DNA from: Paracoccaceae bacterium
GTDB taxonomy: Bacteria; Pseudomonadota; Alphaproteobacteria; Rhodobacterales; Rhodobacteraceae
NCBI GenBank assembly: GCA_011389685.1
Contig: JAABTV010000010.1
Coordinates: forward strand, 1-64,000
Length of the DNA: 64,000 nucleotides
Reading direction: 5' to 3'
Under the pieces are notes generated by a model, which saw nothing but the letters and a program-made list of their open reading frames with translations, did not search any database and was not told the DNA's origin. Both the position numbers and the translations under genes were made by a program. This document shows, piece by piece, positions 52,180-61,693 of this stretch (the first letter of the stretch is position 1; each line of letters begins with the position of its first letter).

Positions 52180-52781
52180 TGGGTTGGTTCCTGTTCTTCT
52201 TGAACTGGCGACGTTTCGTGTTCGTTGTGGCTTTCATCTATGAAGGTGCCCAATGCAAGGTTTGCAAAAAACCCAATCAGGATTGGTAATACAACTGGCC
52301 CAAACCACCAAGGCAGAACCATTGCATCGCTCCGAACGTGCTTTACAAAAAGAGAATCCCCCATGTCTTCATCGCCAACAAAAACCTTTCTTGCGATTAG
52401 ATAGCCTTCTCCCGCACTCTGAGCTATAATCTCCAAATCACTTTTCGCTTGAACGGCAGAAATTTGAATCCGGTGCTGACCATTTTTCGATATCACTTCT
52501 GCCTTTGTGCCACTCGGGAGGCCCAAAGATGAAACCGGGTTGTTAAACAGAATTTCGACATCTCGCGCGATTGTACGAGAGCGATTTCTGATTACCATAA
52601 TGCAGAACGCTACCGTCGACTGGTATTCATCTGGATTGCTTTGAGTTGCTCCATCACCTACGACAAACCATTCAACAGGTTTCCGGCTCTTCGCCACAGA
52701 AACCAACCAATAGACGATACTTAAAATCAGCGCACCAAAGACGGCGGCCACAATATTTTCGGATATTCCTATCCAATTCAC
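52176..52781 (-). CDS. AT-rich membrane protein gene inserted between pheS and pheT
   Basis: The 201-residue protein has a membrane helix near the N-terminus ([20 protein letters not shown]), a central domain of about 125 residues (34-158) with beta-rich stretches ([20 protein letters not shown]), a second helix ([20 protein letters not shown]) and an acidic Glu/Gln tail. It overlaps pheS by ATGA at its start and pheT by ATGA at its end. Two 60-base lines counted by hand are 47% and 42% GC, clearly below neighbouring pheS. The composition suggests recent transfer. I do not recognise the family and propose no function. Confidence 0.75.
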   Translation of the reverse strand: MNWIGISENIVAAVFGALILSIVYWLVSVAKSRKPVEWFVVGDGATQSNPDEYQSTVAFCIMVIRNRSRTIARDVEILFNNPVSSLGLPSGTKAEVISKNGQHRIQISAVQAKSDLEIIAQSAGEGYLIARKVFVGDEDMGDSLFVKHVRSDAMVLPWWFGPVVLPILIGFFANLALGTFIDESHNEHETSPVQEEQEPTQ

Positions 52782-53851
52782 CTGCTCAACCCCCCGTGAA
52801 GGGTCGGAACGTCGAGGCTCGCAAAGCCGTAATGGCGCAGCCAGCGCAGGTCGGAATCAAAGAACGCCCGCAGGTCGGGGATGCCGTATTTCAGCATCGC
52901 GATCCGGTCGATCCCCATGCCGAAGGCAAAGCCCTGATGGACCTCCGGGTTGATCCCCCCGGCCCTGAGCACGTTGGGATGCACCATGCCGGAGCCGAGA
53001 ATTTCCAGCCAGTCGTCGCCCTCGCCCACTTTCAGTTGCCCGCCTTCCCAGGAGCACCGGATATCGACCTCGGCCGACGGCTCGGTGAAGGGGAAATGCG
53101 AGGCGCGGAAACGCAGTTCCACGTCATCGACCTCGAAGAACGCTTTCACGAATTCTTCCAATGTCCACTTGAGGTTGGCCATGGAAATGTCGGTATCAAG
53201 CGCCAGCCCCTCGACCTGGTGAAACATCGGCGTGTGGGTCTGGTCGTAATCCGCGCGATAGACCCGCCCCGGACAGATCACCCGGATCGGCGCGCCCTGC
53301 AATTCCATCGACCGGATCTGCACCGGGCTGGTATGCGTGCGCAGCACATGCGGCGGGCGCGCGTCGCCCTCCGCGCGGTGCATGTAGAACGTGTCCATCT
53401 CGGCCCGCGCCGGGTGGTGGCCAGGGATGTTCAGCGCGTCGAAATTGTGCCAGTCGCTTTCCACCTGCGGTCCCTCGGCCACAGCGAAACCCATATCGGC
53501 AAAGATCGCCGTGACCTCCTCCGTCACCTGCGAAATCGGGTGGATCATGCCCATCCGACGCCCCCGCGCGGGTAGCGTCACGTCGAGCCATTCCCCCCGC
53601 AGACGCTCGTCCAGCGCGGCATCGGCCAGCGCCTCGCGCTTGGCGGCCAGCGCCGAAATGATCTCGTCTTTCAAGGCGTTGAGCCTTGGGCCCATGACCT
53701 GCCGCTCATCCGGGCTCATCTTGCCCAGTTCGCGCATCCGAAGGCTGATCTCGCCCTTCTTGCCCACTGCCTGAACCCGCAGATCCTCAAGCGTGGACTC
53801 GTCGCCCGCCGCGGCGATCAGCTTGATATACTTGTCTCTCAGATCGTCCAT
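52778..53851 (-). CDS. pheS: Phenylalanyl-tRNA synthetase alpha subunit PheS
   Basis: PheS is the catalytic subunit. The 357-residue protein has an N-terminal coiled-coil, class II motif 2 ([20 protein letters not shown], then [20 protein letters not shown]) and motif 3 ([18 protein letters not shown]). The start [16 protein letters not shown] at 53851 is chosen; the longer frame to 54148 overlaps the divergent MFS gene and is not protein-like. Its stop overlaps the inserted AT-rich gene rather than pheT. Confidence 0.97.
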   Translation of the reverse strand: MDDLRDKYIKLIAAAGDESTLEDLRVQAVGKKGEISLRMRELGKMSPDERQVMGPRLNALKDEIISALAAKREALADAALDERLRGEWLDVTLPARGRRMGMIHPISQVTEEVTAIFADMGFAVAEGPQVESDWHNFDALNIPGHHPARAEMDTFYMHRAEGDARPPHVLRTHTSPVQIRSMELQGAPIRVICPGRVYRADYDQTHTPMFHQVEGLALDTDISMANLKWTLEEFVKAFFEVDDVELRFRASHFPFTEPSAEVDIRCSWEGGQLKVGEGDDWLEILGSGMVHPNVLRAGGINPEVHQGFAFGMGIDRIAMLKYGIPDLRAFFDSDLRWLRHYGFASLDVPTLHGGLSR

Positions 53852-54009
53852 CCGACCCTCCGAATTCCGGTTGGCCCCTGCTAGCGAGTGCGCCCCCCAA
53901 ATGCAAGCGCGCCCCCCTTGCATGCAAAGCGATTGATGCTCAGCCGGGACCGTGAGACAACGACGACGGATGGAAGAGGACGGGCCATGTGCACAGGACT
54001 GCCCCCGCG

Positions 54010-55188
54010 ATGACGGACGATCCCGCACGGCCATGGCTGGTTCTGGCGGGGCTTGCCCTTGGCGTGACCGTAACCAACGGGTTCGCGCGCTTTGCCTATG
54101 GGCTCTTGCTGCCCGCGATGAAATCCGAACTTGACTGGAGCTATGCACAGGCGGGTTGGCTCAACACCGCGAACGCGCTCGGCTATGTCGTGGGGGCAAT
54201 CCTGACCATGGTCCTGATCCGGCATGTGCGGCCCACGCATCTCTTTGCCTTTGGTCTTGTCACGACCACGGCGGCACTTCTTGTCACCGGGCTTGTGACC
54301 GCGCTCTGGTGGCAGACGCTGTGGCGTGTGTTGGCCGGTGTGTTCGGGGCGATGTCTTTTTCCACCGCGGGCACGCTGGCGGCACAGCTATTTCAAAGCG
54401 ATCCAAGGCGCAACGCGCTCGCCATCGCGATCCTGTTCGGGTCCGGCGGGGGCCTCGGGATCGTTCTGTCCGGGGCGGCCTTGCCGATCCTTCTGGGTCA
54501 GCAGGGCTATGGCGCGTGGCCATGGGGTTGGGTGCTGATCGGCGGGACAAGCCTCCTGTTCCTGCCGCTGGGCCTGTGGTCCGCCACACGCCTCCACGCC
54601 CCGCGCAAGAGCGAGAGCATCGCGGTTCCCCTGCCGTTCCGGCGCATGCTGGCGGAACTGGTCGGCTACGGTGCGTTCGGCATGGGCTATATCGTCTATC
54701 TCACCTTCCTCTCGGCATGGCTGACCGAGCAACAGGCAACACCCCTGTTCATCGCAACGATCTGGGTCATCCTGGGAAGCTGCATCTTCGTTTCGCCGAT
54801 CCTCTGGCGGCCGGTGCTGGCGCGCCACGCCTCGGGGCGCCCGCTGGCCATGATCCTTGCCGGAATCGCGCTTGGCTCGGCCCTGCCGGTGATCATGCCC
54901 GGCGCGGCGGCGCCGGTGATCTCGGCCGTCATCTTCGGGCTGTGCGTCTTCATGCCGCCGGGTGCCGTGACCAGTTTCGCACGCCAGAACCTGCCGGCCG
55001 AGAGCTGGGGCGCGGCGATCGGTTTCTTCACCGTGGTCTTCGCCATCGCCCAGACCATCGGCCCCTATGCGGCCGGCCTGATCGGCGATCTGGCGGGCGA
55101 TATCGGGATCAGCCTGCTGGTCGCGGCGGGCATCCTCATGTCAGGCGCGGTGCTGGCGCTCATGCAGCGCCCGCTGGATCAGGACTGA
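54010..55188 (+). CDS. MFS transporter, YbfB/YjiJ family
   Basis: The 392-residue protein has twelve predicted helices. The N-terminal [20 protein letters not shown] is typical of the YbfB/YjiJ branch of the major facilitator superfamily, and [18 protein letters not shown] and [13 protein letters not shown] are family-like. Substrate unknown. The start MTDDPARP at 54010 has GACTGCCCCCGCG upstream, a weak site; an alternative Met is at 53989. Its last 10 bases overlap the convergent dehydrogenase gene. Confidence 0.8.
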   Translation: MTDDPARPWLVLAGLALGVTVTNGFARFAYGLLLPAMKSELDWSYAQAGWLNTANALGYVVGAILTMVLIRHVRPTHLFAFGLVTTTAALLVTGLVTALWWQTLWRVLAGVFGAMSFSTAGTLAAQLFQSDPRRNALAIAILFGSGGGLGIVLSGAALPILLGQQGYGAWPWGWVLIGGTSLLFLPLGLWSATRLHAPRKSESIAVPLPFRRMLAELVGYGAFGMGYIVYLTFLSAWLTEQQATPLFIATIWVILGSCIFVSPILWRPVLARHASGRPLAMILAGIALGSALPVIMPGAAAPVISAVIFGLCVFMPPGAVTSFARQNLPAESWGAAIGFFTVVFAIAQTIGPYAAGLIGDLAGDIGISLLVAAGILMSGAVLALMQRPLDQD

Positions 55189-56126
55189 GCGTCACCACCG
55201 TCGATCCGCCGCTTGAGGTCCAGCAACCCGATCAGCCCCGCATCGCGCCGCGCCACCGGATCGACATCGCCCAACCCTGCAACAAGATCGTCCACACCCG
55301 CGATCAGTTTTTCGACCGTTTCAGGGTCGAGGTCCGGCGTGCCCAGCTCGGCCCAGCGCGCCACCTGCGTCGGGCCCAGATGCTCGATATAATGGCGAAA
55401 TCCTCCCGCGCCGCCGCCCAGGTGATAGGTGAGGTAAGGCCCCATCAGGGCCCAGCGCAGCCCCGGCCCGTGCATCACCGCGCGGTCCACATCCTCGGCG
55501 CTGGCGATTCCTTCGGCGACGATATGCACCGCCTCGCGAAACAGGGCCGAGGACAGCCGGTTGGCCACATGGCCCACCACGTCGCGCTTCAACGCCACCA
55601 CCTCGCGCCCGATGCTCTCATAGAACGTCCGCGCCGTGTCCATCGCCCCTGCCCCGGTCTGTCGCCCCGGCACCAGTTCGACCAGCGGCACCAGATGCGG
55701 CGGGTTGAACGGATGCGCCACCACGATCCGTTCGGGGTTGCGCGCACCCTCCTGAATATCGCTGGCCAGGAGCGACGAGGTGGACGAGGCGATCACCGCA
55801 TCCGCCCGCGCGCCCGCCTCGATCCGCTCCATGATCGCACGTTTGACCTCGATCCGGTCCGGTCCGCATTCCTGAATGAAATCCGCGCCTTCGCAGGCCC
55901 GGGCCGTATCGGTGGCAAAGCGCAACCGATCAATCGGCACATCGCCCCGCGCCATGCCCAGCGCCACGAGATCGGGCCAGGCCCGCCCGACTTCCTCCGC
56001 CACACGCGCCTCGAACCCCTCGGCCAGATCCTGCACCGTGACCCGCGCGCCATGGGCCAGGAACAGCGCCGCCCAGCTGGCCCCGATCAGCCCGCCACCG
56101 ACAATCGTGATCGCCTCGATCCGCAT
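55179..56126 (-). CDS. 3-hydroxyacyl-CoA dehydrogenase family protein
   Basis: The 315-residue protein has an N-terminal Rossmann fold (ITIVGGGLIGASWAALFLAH), the catalytic segments SSTSSLLASDI and VVAHPFNPPHLVPLVELVPG, and a C-terminal helical domain (NRLSSALFREAVHIVAEGIA). Length and layout resemble the lambda-crystallin/L-gulonate dehydrogenase and L-carnitine dehydrogenase branch rather than long fatty-acid enzymes. Substrate uncertain. The ribosome site GGGAGGGTGCG fixes the start at 56126, just downstream of a terminator. Confidence 0.8.
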   Translation of the reverse strand: MRIEAITIVGGGLIGASWAALFLAHGARVTVQDLAEGFEARVAEEVGRAWPDLVALGMARGDVPIDRLRFATDTARACEGADFIQECGPDRIEVKRAIMERIEAGARADAVIASSTSSLLASDIQEGARNPERIVVAHPFNPPHLVPLVELVPGRQTGAGAMDTARTFYESIGREVVALKRDVVGHVANRLSSALFREAVHIVAEGIASAEDVDRAVMHGPGLRWALMGPYLTYHLGGGAGGFRHYIEHLGPTQVARWAELGTPDLDPETVEKLIAGVDDLVAGLGDVDPVARRDAGLIGLLDLKRRIDGGDAQS

Positions 56127-56144
56127 CGCACCCTCCCGACATGA

Positions 56145-56180
56145 AAAAACCCCGCGCTCGGAGTCCGAACCGGGGTTTTT
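56145..56180. terminator. Bidirectional-type terminator after rplT
   Basis: AAAAACCCCG (56145-56154) pairs with CGGGGTTTTT (56171-56180); inside lies an inner TCGG/CCGA stem. It lies 22 bases after the rplT stop on the minus strand and ends in a U-rich tract there. Confidence 0.9.
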
Positions 56181-56201
56181 CCTCAACTCTTGCACCAAAC
56201 C

Positions 56202-56564
56202 TCAGGCCAGTGCGGCCTTCGCCTGATTGACGATGGCACCGAAGGCTTCGGGCTCATGCACGGCCAGATCGGCCAGCACCTTGCGGTCGACGTCGATCCC
56301 CGACATGGTCAGGCCGTTGATGAACCGCGAATAGGTCAGGCTTTCGTCATGCGCGCGCACCGCGGCGTTGATCCGCTGGATCCACAGGGCGCGGAAATTG
56401 CGCTTGCGGTTCTTGCGGTCGCGGGTCGCGTACTGGTTGGCCTTGTCCACGGCCTGACGCGCCACCTTGAAGGTGTTCTTGCGGCGGCCATAGTAACCCT
56501 TGGCCGCCTTGACGACCTTCTTGTGGCGGGCGTGGGTGGTGGTCCCACCTTTGACTCTCGACAT
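56202..56564 (-). CDS. rplT: 50S ribosomal protein L20
   Basis: L20 is an early-assembly protein of the large ribosomal subunit. The 120-residue basic protein has the family N-terminus [20 protein letters not shown] followed by [20 protein letters not shown], and SYSRFI-like [20 protein letters not shown]. It follows rpmI by 14 bases. infC, often first in this operon, is not adjacent. Confidence 0.97.
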   Translation of the reverse strand: MSRVKGGTTTHARHKKVVKAAKGYYGRRKNTFKVARQAVDKANQYATRDRKNRKRNFRALWIQRINAAVRAHDESLTYSRFINGLTMSGIDVDRKVLADLAVHEPEAFGAIVNQAKAALA

Positions 56565-56578
56565 CTCTCAAACCCTCC

Positions 56579-56779
56579 TTAACGGTCGTACGGCATCATG
56601 CCCTTGATGATCTTCTCATCGGGGGGGCTGAGCGTGGTGGTGCCGCGGGCGTTGCGGATGAATTTGTTGCTGCGTTTGATCATGCCGTGGCGCTTGCCGG
56701 CCTGAGCCGTCAGAACCTTGCCGGTGGCAGTGACCTTGAACCGCTTCTTGCAGCTCGACTTGGTCTTCAACTTGGGCAT
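56579..56779 (-). CDS. rpmI: 50S ribosomal protein L35
   Basis: L35 is a small rRNA-binding protein. The 66-residue sequence [20 protein letters not shown], then [16 protein letters not shown] and a C-terminal MMPYDR match the family. The start at 56779 follows GAAGGAGACGGAA; the longer frame (to 56839) is not L35-like. Cotranscribed with rplT. Confidence 0.97.
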   Translation of the reverse strand: MPKLKTKSSCKKRFKVTATGKVLTAQAGKRHGMIKRSNKFIRNARGTTTLSPPDEKIIKGMMPYDR

Positions 56780-56905
56780 TTCCGTCTCCTTCTTCGGTGC
56801 GGTATTCGCGCGACTCGGCATGCCACTCGGGCCGGCCACGCGGGTCAGAAAGGCGCCGTATACGTCGGCGCGTCCCGGTTGGCAAGGGGGATCGCGGCCC
56901 CGTGT

Positions 56906-57130
56906 TCAGCCCACGTAGCGCGCGACGACCTTGACGATGACATTCGGAATCTGATCGATCGTGTAGCCCCCGGGCTTTTGCGTCATCGCATAGGCCACAA
57001 GCCCGCCCGCCACGATCATGACGATGGCGGCAACCCTCGGGGCCCGCCGGTCGGACAGCGCGGACACCACGGCCGGAATGGAAAACACGCCGATCACCAG
57101 ACCAATGGTCAATGCAAGATCGTAATCCAT
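56906..57130 (-). CDS. Small two-helix membrane protein, unknown function
   Basis: The 74-residue protein has two hydrophobic helices (DLALTIGLVIGVFSIPAVVS and VAAIVMIVAGGLVAYAMTQ) and a short C-terminal tail (IDQIPNVIVKVVARYVG). It is sited 39 bases downstream of pyk's 3' end in the same direction. Conserved small genes of this type are common next to rpmI-rplT in Rhodobacteraceae, from memory. Function not known. Confidence 0.65.
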   Translation of the reverse strand: MDYDLALTIGLVIGVFSIPAVVSALSDRRAPRVAAIVMIVAGGLVAYAMTQKPGGYTIDQIPNVIVKVVARYVG

Positions 57131-57169
57131 ACCGCTAATCCTTGATGCACTTTGCCTGTTCGGATCAGC

Positions 57170-58615
57170 CTATTCCGGATCGGAGGCAAAAATCAAACTT
57201 TCGTCACATGGGGCGACGCGCAGGATGTTCGTCGTTCCCGGCACGTTGAACGGCACGCCCGCGGTCACCACGATCTGATCCTCGGTGCCGGCATAGCCGT
57301 TGACCCGCGCCGCCCGCGCCGCATTGACCACCGCCTGCTTGAAGCGGTGAAGTTCGCCCGTCATGATGCAGTTCGTCCCCCATGTCAGCGCCAGCCGACG
57401 CGCCGTGCCCCGCAGGCTCGTCATCGCGATGATCGGCACGCGCGGACGTTCCCGCGCGGTCAAGAGCGCGGTGGTGCCGGATTCGGTATAACAGCAGATC
57501 ACCTTGATATCCGTGGTCTCGGCAATCTCGCGCGCGGCGGCGACAATACCATCGGCAATGCTGTGACGCTCGGCCCGGCGCGAGGCTTCTATGACCTCCT
57601 GATAGGTCGGATCGCCCTCGACCTCGACGGCGACGTTGTTCATCATCGCGACCGCCTCGACCGGATACTGCCCGGCCGCAGATTCCGCCGACAGCATGAT
57701 CGCGTCCGCGCCCTCGTAGATCGCGGTGGCCACGTCCGACACCTCGGCCCGGGTCGGCATCGGGCTTTCGATCATCGATTCGAGCATCTGGGTGGCCACG
57801 ATCACGGGCTTGGCCACCGCCCGGCAGCGGCGCACAAGGCGTTTCTGGATCGGTGGCACGTTCTGCACCGGCAACTCGACCCCGAGATCGCCGCGCGCCA
57901 CCATGATCCCGTCGGACACGGCGAGAATCTCCTCGAAACACTTCACCGCCGAGGGCTTCTCGATCTTCGACAGGATCGCCGCCCGGCCATCGACCAGCTT
58001 GCGCGCCTCGATCACGTCCTCGGGCCGCTGCACGAAACTCAGCGCCAGCCAATCGACACCCAGATCGCACACGAATTCGAGATCGGCCCGGTCCTTCTTG
58101 GACAGGGCCGCCAGCGGCAACACGACGTCGGGCACGTTCACGCCCTTGCGATTCGAGATCGTGCCGCCCGCGATCACGCTGCAGGCGGCGAAATCGGGCC
58201 CGCAATCCTCGACCCGCAGCCTGATCTTGCCATCGTTGATCAGAAGATCCGAGCCGGGTTCCAGCGCCGCGAATATCTCGGGATGGGGCAGGCAGACGCG
58301 GGTTGCATCGCCCTTGGCGTCATCCAGATCGAGACGGAACGCGGCCCCTTCCTCAAGCTCTTCTTCCTCGCGCTGAAAGGTGCCAACCCGCAGCTTGGGC
58401 CCCTGAAGATCGGCCAGAATGCCGATCGGGCTGTCGAGGTCGCGCTCGATCTCGCGGATGATGCGGTATCTCTCGCGGATTTCATCATGCGTGCCATGGC
58501 TCATGTTGAGGCGGAACACGTCCGCCCCCGCCTCGTGCAACGACCGGATCGTGTCATGATCATCCGATGCCGGTCCAAGCGTCGCCACGATCTTTACGTT
58601 TCTGAATCGTCTCAT
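57170..58615 (-). CDS. pyk: Pyruvate kinase
   Basis: Pyruvate kinase makes pyruvate and ATP from phosphoenolpyruvate in glycolysis. The 481-residue protein has NVKIVATLGPASDDHDTIRS at the N-terminus, metal/substrate blocks LSKIEKPSAVKCFEEILAVS and DGIMVARGDLGVELPVQ, and AEVSDVATAIYEGADAIMLS. It belongs to the typical bacterial type. A 17-bp tandem repeat containing its ribosome site lies just upstream. Confidence 0.97.
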   Translation of the reverse strand: MRRFRNVKIVATLGPASDDHDTIRSLHEAGADVFRLNMSHGTHDEIRERYRIIREIERDLDSPIGILADLQGPKLRVGTFQREEEELEEGAAFRLDLDDAKGDATRVCLPHPEIFAALEPGSDLLINDGKIRLRVEDCGPDFAACSVIAGGTISNRKGVNVPDVVLPLAALSKKDRADLEFVCDLGVDWLALSFVQRPEDVIEARKLVDGRAAILSKIEKPSAVKCFEEILAVSDGIMVARGDLGVELPVQNVPPIQKRLVRRCRAVAKPVIVATQMLESMIESPMPTRAEVSDVATAIYEGADAIMLSAESAAGQYPVEAVAMMNNVAVEVEGDPTYQEVIEASRRAERHSIADGIVAAAREIAETTDIKVICCYTESGTTALLTARERPRVPIIAMTSLRGTARRLALTWGTNCIMTGELHRFKQAVVNAARAARVNGYAGTEDQIVVTAGVPFNVPGTTNILRVAPCDESLIFASDPE

Positions 58616-58616
58616 T

Positions 58617-58650
58617 CCTGCCTGCCTTTGAATCCTGCCTGCCTTTGAAT
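58617..58650 (-). repeat. 17-bp tandem repeat duplicating the pyk ribosome site
   Basis: Two identical units of CCTGCCTGCCTTTGAAT (58617-58633 and 58634-58650, plus strand) abut the pyk start codon. On the transcribed strand each unit holds AAAGGCAGGCAGG, so the purine-rich Shine-Dalgarno-like segment is doubled. Confidence 0.9.
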
Positions 58651-58757
58651 ACTGTTGCCATGATTCTAGCAGTTATCGCTAACAGCCGCCATGCGATCAA
58701 ATTGCACTCTTCGCCTTGCTGCCGTATCTGCCCTGGATCATGGTGCAAGGAAAAGAC

Positions 58758-59504
58758 ATGACGATGACATACGAACCGTTCGAGATCATTGGCGCGGATC
58801 GCCCGTCACGTTGGCTGGTGACATGCGATCATGCATCGAACCTCGTTCCGCTTTTCGTCAACAATGGAACGCTCGGGCTTGCGCAGGGCGATATGGAGCG
58901 TCACATCGGCTTTGACGTGGGTGCCGCGGGCCTGGCCCGGGTTCTGGGTGCGCAACTGGACGCGCCGGTCATACTGTCGAATTTCTCGCGCCTCGTGATC
59001 GACCCCAATCGCGGCGAGGATGACCCCACGCTTCTGATGCGGCTCTATGACGGCACGGTCATTGCCGGCAATCGTCACGCCGATTCGGTCGAACGCGAAC
59101 GGCGCCTGAACGCCTGTTACCGGCCCTATCACGACGCCCTCGCGCGGTTGGCCGCGCGGCGTGACGACACGGTGATCCTGTCGGTCCATTCCTATACGCC
59201 GCAATTGGCCGGACGGCCGCCGCGACCCTGGCATATCGGAATCCTGCATGCCGCCGATGACCGGCTGGCCCGCCCGCTGCTGCGGCGTTTGCGGGACGAG
59301 CCGGACCTGTGCATCGGCGAGAACGAGCCTTATGGCGGCCACCTGCCCGGCGACGCGATCGACAAACACGCCATCGCGCATGGGCGCCTCAATGTGCTGG
59401 TCGAACTGCGCAACGACCTGATCGCGGACGAGGCCCATCAACACCTCTGGGCCACCCGGTTGACCCCCGTTCTGTTGGCGGCCCTGTCAGACACCGGGGC
59501 CTGA
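58758..59504 (+). CDS. N-formylglutamate amidohydrolase family protein
   Basis: The 248-residue protein matches the N-formylglutamate amidohydrolase fold: WLVTCDHASNLVP, HIGFDVGAAGLARVLGAQ, DPNRGEDDPTLL, and HSYTPQLAGRPPRPWHIGIL; these supply the metal-binding His/Asp residues of the family. True HutG activity is not certain; related proteins lack a histidine pathway neighbour, as here. The start MTMTYEPF follows AAGGAAAAGAC; a longer frame from 58716 lacks a site. Confidence 0.85.
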   Translation: MTMTYEPFEIIGADRPSRWLVTCDHASNLVPLFVNNGTLGLAQGDMERHIGFDVGAAGLARVLGAQLDAPVILSNFSRLVIDPNRGEDDPTLLMRLYDGTVIAGNRHADSVERERRLNACYRPYHDALARLAARRDDTVILSVHSYTPQLAGRPPRPWHIGILHAADDRLARPLLRRLRDEPDLCIGENEPYGGHLPGDAIDKHAIAHGRLNVLVELRNDLIADEAHQHLWATRLTPVLLAALSDTGA

Positions 59505-59575
59505 ACCGGGGCCTGAGTCGCGCCAGATCCCGCCGGAGGGGCGCAGGACCCCTGTTCACCTGACCCTCACGGTAT

Positions 59576-60277
59576 TCATAATTCGCGCGGGGGGATGTTG
59601 ATGGCACGCTGGATCGCGGGACGGTCCATGAAACGCTCGAACCATGCCACCACGCCCGGACGGCTGGTCCATTTCACCTCGGATTTGACGCCATAGAAAT
59701 CAAGCGCGCGCAACCATGGCGCGGTGCAGATATCGGCGATGGAATAATCGTCCATCAACCAGTCGCGACCCGCAAGCCGGGTTTCCAGAACGTCAAGCAG
59801 ACGCATGGTTTCATTGAGGTAACGTTCCACCGGGCGGTCATCGTCGATATCGGCACCGCCGAAGGCAAAGAAATATCCCAACTGTCCGAACATCGGGCCG
59901 ATGCCGCCCATCTGGAACATCACCCATTGCAGGGTGTGATAGCGCCCCGCGGGATCGGGCGAGAGGAATTTCCCGGTCTTGTCGGCCAGATAGACAAGGA
60001 TCGCACCGGATTCGAAGAGTTCGAGCGTCTGCCCGCCCGGGCCGTCCGGGTCGATGATCGCGGGAATCTTGCCATTCGGGTTGAGCGACAGGAATTCGGG
60101 GCTTTTGACATCCGCGTCCGCAAGCGTGACCCGGTGCCATTCATAGGGCAGGCCGGTCTCTTCGAGCATGGCCGAGACCTTGACCCCGTTGGGGGTGGGA
60201 AAGGAATAGAGTTGCAGGATGTCGGAATTGGCGGCGGGCCAGCGGGTGCTGATCGGGTGGTCGGTGATCGTGGACAT
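59576..60277 (-). CDS. Glutathione S-transferase, YghU/YfcG-like (nu class)
   Basis: The 233-residue protein has an N-terminal thioredoxin-like domain with LYSFPTPNGVKVSAMLEE, where the Thr-Pro-Asn-Gly stretch is typical of YghU/YfcG-type nu-class GSTs (disulfide reductase activity), followed by PEFLSLNPNGKIPAIIDPDG and LFESGAILVYLADKTG. The C-terminal helical domain includes DYSIADICTAPWLRAL. The start at 60277 follows GGAGGCCCC; the longer frame is not family-like. Confidence 0.88.
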   Translation of the reverse strand: MSTITDHPISTRWPAANSDILQLYSFPTPNGVKVSAMLEETGLPYEWHRVTLADADVKSPEFLSLNPNGKIPAIIDPDGPGGQTLELFESGAILVYLADKTGKFLSPDPAGRYHTLQWVMFQMGGIGPMFGQLGYFFAFGGADIDDDRPVERYLNETMRLLDVLETRLAGRDWLMDDYSIADICTAPWLRALDFYGVKSEVKWTSRPGVVAWFERFMDRPAIQRAINIPPREL

Positions 60278-60431
60278 GGGGCCTCCTGATGTGTTCGGGG
60301 AAAAATAACCGGAAAATCCCGTGAAAACAGGCCTGAAATCATGTTTATTCATCATCGGGCCGATGCGATGCTGCGGGCCGGGGTTCAGATGAAGAGATCC
60401 GGCACCGGGTCATGACAAGGAGACGAAAGAC

Positions 60432-61238
60432 ATGGATCAAATGATGGATATGGCCGGCAGCTGGGGGCCATTGGTGGTTGCGGCACTCAAGGCACTGATG
60501 GTTCTGGTGGTCGGCTGGATGGTGGCCGAGATGGTGTCGGGCACGGTTCGGCGCAGGGTGAATGCCAATCCCCGGATCGACGACACGCTGGGCAATTTCG
60601 TGGCCAGCGTCATCAAATGGGCGATCCTGCTGATGGTGCTGATCGCGGTGCTGGGGCTGTTCGGTATCGAGGCGACATCGCTCGTGGCGGTGCTGGGCGC
60701 GGCGACATTGGCGATCGGGCTGGCGCTGCAGGGCACGCTGAGCGATCTGGCTGCGGGGTTCATGATCATCCTGTTCCGCCCCTACAAGCTCGGCCAGTAT
60801 GTCGATATCGGCGGCACGGCGGGGACGGTGAAGGATATAAACCTCTTCATCACCGAGCTGACAACACCCGACAACGTGCAGATCATCATGCCGAACGGGC
60901 AGGCCTGGGGGTCGATCATCCGCAATTTCTCGCATCACGCGACGCGACGCGTCGACCTTGTGTTCGGGATCGACTATGGCGACGATGCCGAAGCGGCCAA
61001 GGCGGTGATCCTGGAGCAGGTCAAAGCGGATGCGCGGGTGCATGGCGAACCGGAGCCATGGGTGCGGGTCACCAGCCTGGGCGACAGCTCGGTCGATCTC
61101 ACCTTGCGGGTGTGGTGTGCGGCCGGAGATTTCTGGGATGTGAAATTCCACCTTACGCAGGCGATCAAGGAAGCCTTTGACGCCAAGGGCATCACCATTC
61201 CCTATCCGCATGCGGTGGAGATTCAGAAAGCCGGATAA
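60432..61238 (+). CDS. Small-conductance mechanosensitive channel, MscS family
   Basis: The 268-residue protein has three N-terminal helices, with pore-lining TM3 LGAATLAIGLALQGTLSDLA and the MscS beta-domain ILFRPYKLGQYVDIGGTAGT, followed by PDNVQIIMPNGQAWG and a mixed C-terminal domain. MscS channels release solutes under hypo-osmotic shock. The ribosome site CAAGGAGACGAAAGAC fixes the start. Confidence 0.95.
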   Translation: MDQMMDMAGSWGPLVVAALKALMVLVVGWMVAEMVSGTVRRRVNANPRIDDTLGNFVASVIKWAILLMVLIAVLGLFGIEATSLVAVLGAATLAIGLALQGTLSDLAAGFMIILFRPYKLGQYVDIGGTAGTVKDINLFITELTTPDNVQIIMPNGQAWGSIIRNFSHHATRRVDLVFGIDYGDDAEAAKAVILEQVKADARVHGEPEPWVRVTSLGDSSVDLTLRVWCAAGDFWDVKFHLTQAIKEAFDAKGITIPYPHAVEIQKAG

Positions 61239-61324
61239 TACCGGCGCCGCGACCGGATTGTGCGCCTGCGGCGCGCATGATGTCTCGTCTTCGGCCATCC
61301 GGCCTCATCCTCGGGGCCTCCGGC

Positions 61325-61348
61325 GGGAGTATTTGGGGCAAGATGAAG
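61325..61348 (+). repeat. Interspersed element, copy 2
   Basis: The copy reads GGGAGTATTTGGGGCAAGATGAAG over 24 positions, preceded by GCCTCCGGC. It lies between the MscS stop and tRNA-Met and matches the copy in the nirJ-nirN junction. Confidence 0.65.
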
Positions 61349-61413
61349 GATCGGGGCGCAATTCCGTTTGACAGGCTGTGGAAGCGAGTCTAATTGAGCT
61401 TTCCGTGTGAGAT

Positions 61414-61490
61414 GGCGTGGTAGCTCAGCCGGTTAGAGCACAGCACTCATAATGCTGGGGTCGGCGGTTCAAGTCCGCCCCACGCTACCA
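61414..61490 (+). tRNA. tRNA-Met (CAT)
   Basis: A 77-base cloverleaf is encoded: acceptor GGCGTGG, D arm GCTCAGCCGGTTAGAGC, anticodon loop CTCATAA with CAT, a TCAAGTC-type T loop, and an encoded CCA end (ACCA). The first acceptor pair is G-U. CAT reads Met. This is elongator-like by the loop sequence, as far as can be seen. Confidence 0.95.
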
Positions 61491-61693
61491 CACGCGGAGT
61501 CCGCGACGAACTTGCCTTGCGGCTCTCGTGACCTTCGAGGCGGGCCGCGACGGGACGACCGGTTCCACCTGCCATCGACCTGCAAATGCGCCCTACATCG
61601 CGACGACCTTACGGCGGAGATTTGTTTTCCGCCCAAATCTTGTGCATCCCACCCGCCCGTGTCACTTAACCCGTGAACAAGGGGAGTGAGACC

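Noticed and set aside
57152-58648. 498-codon plus-strand frame opposite pyk
   Set aside because: Shadow frame of pyruvate kinase.
61414-61693. Possible integration site at the tRNA-Met gene
   Set aside because: No integrase, no repeat of the tRNA 3' end and no foreign-looking block was seen downstream.
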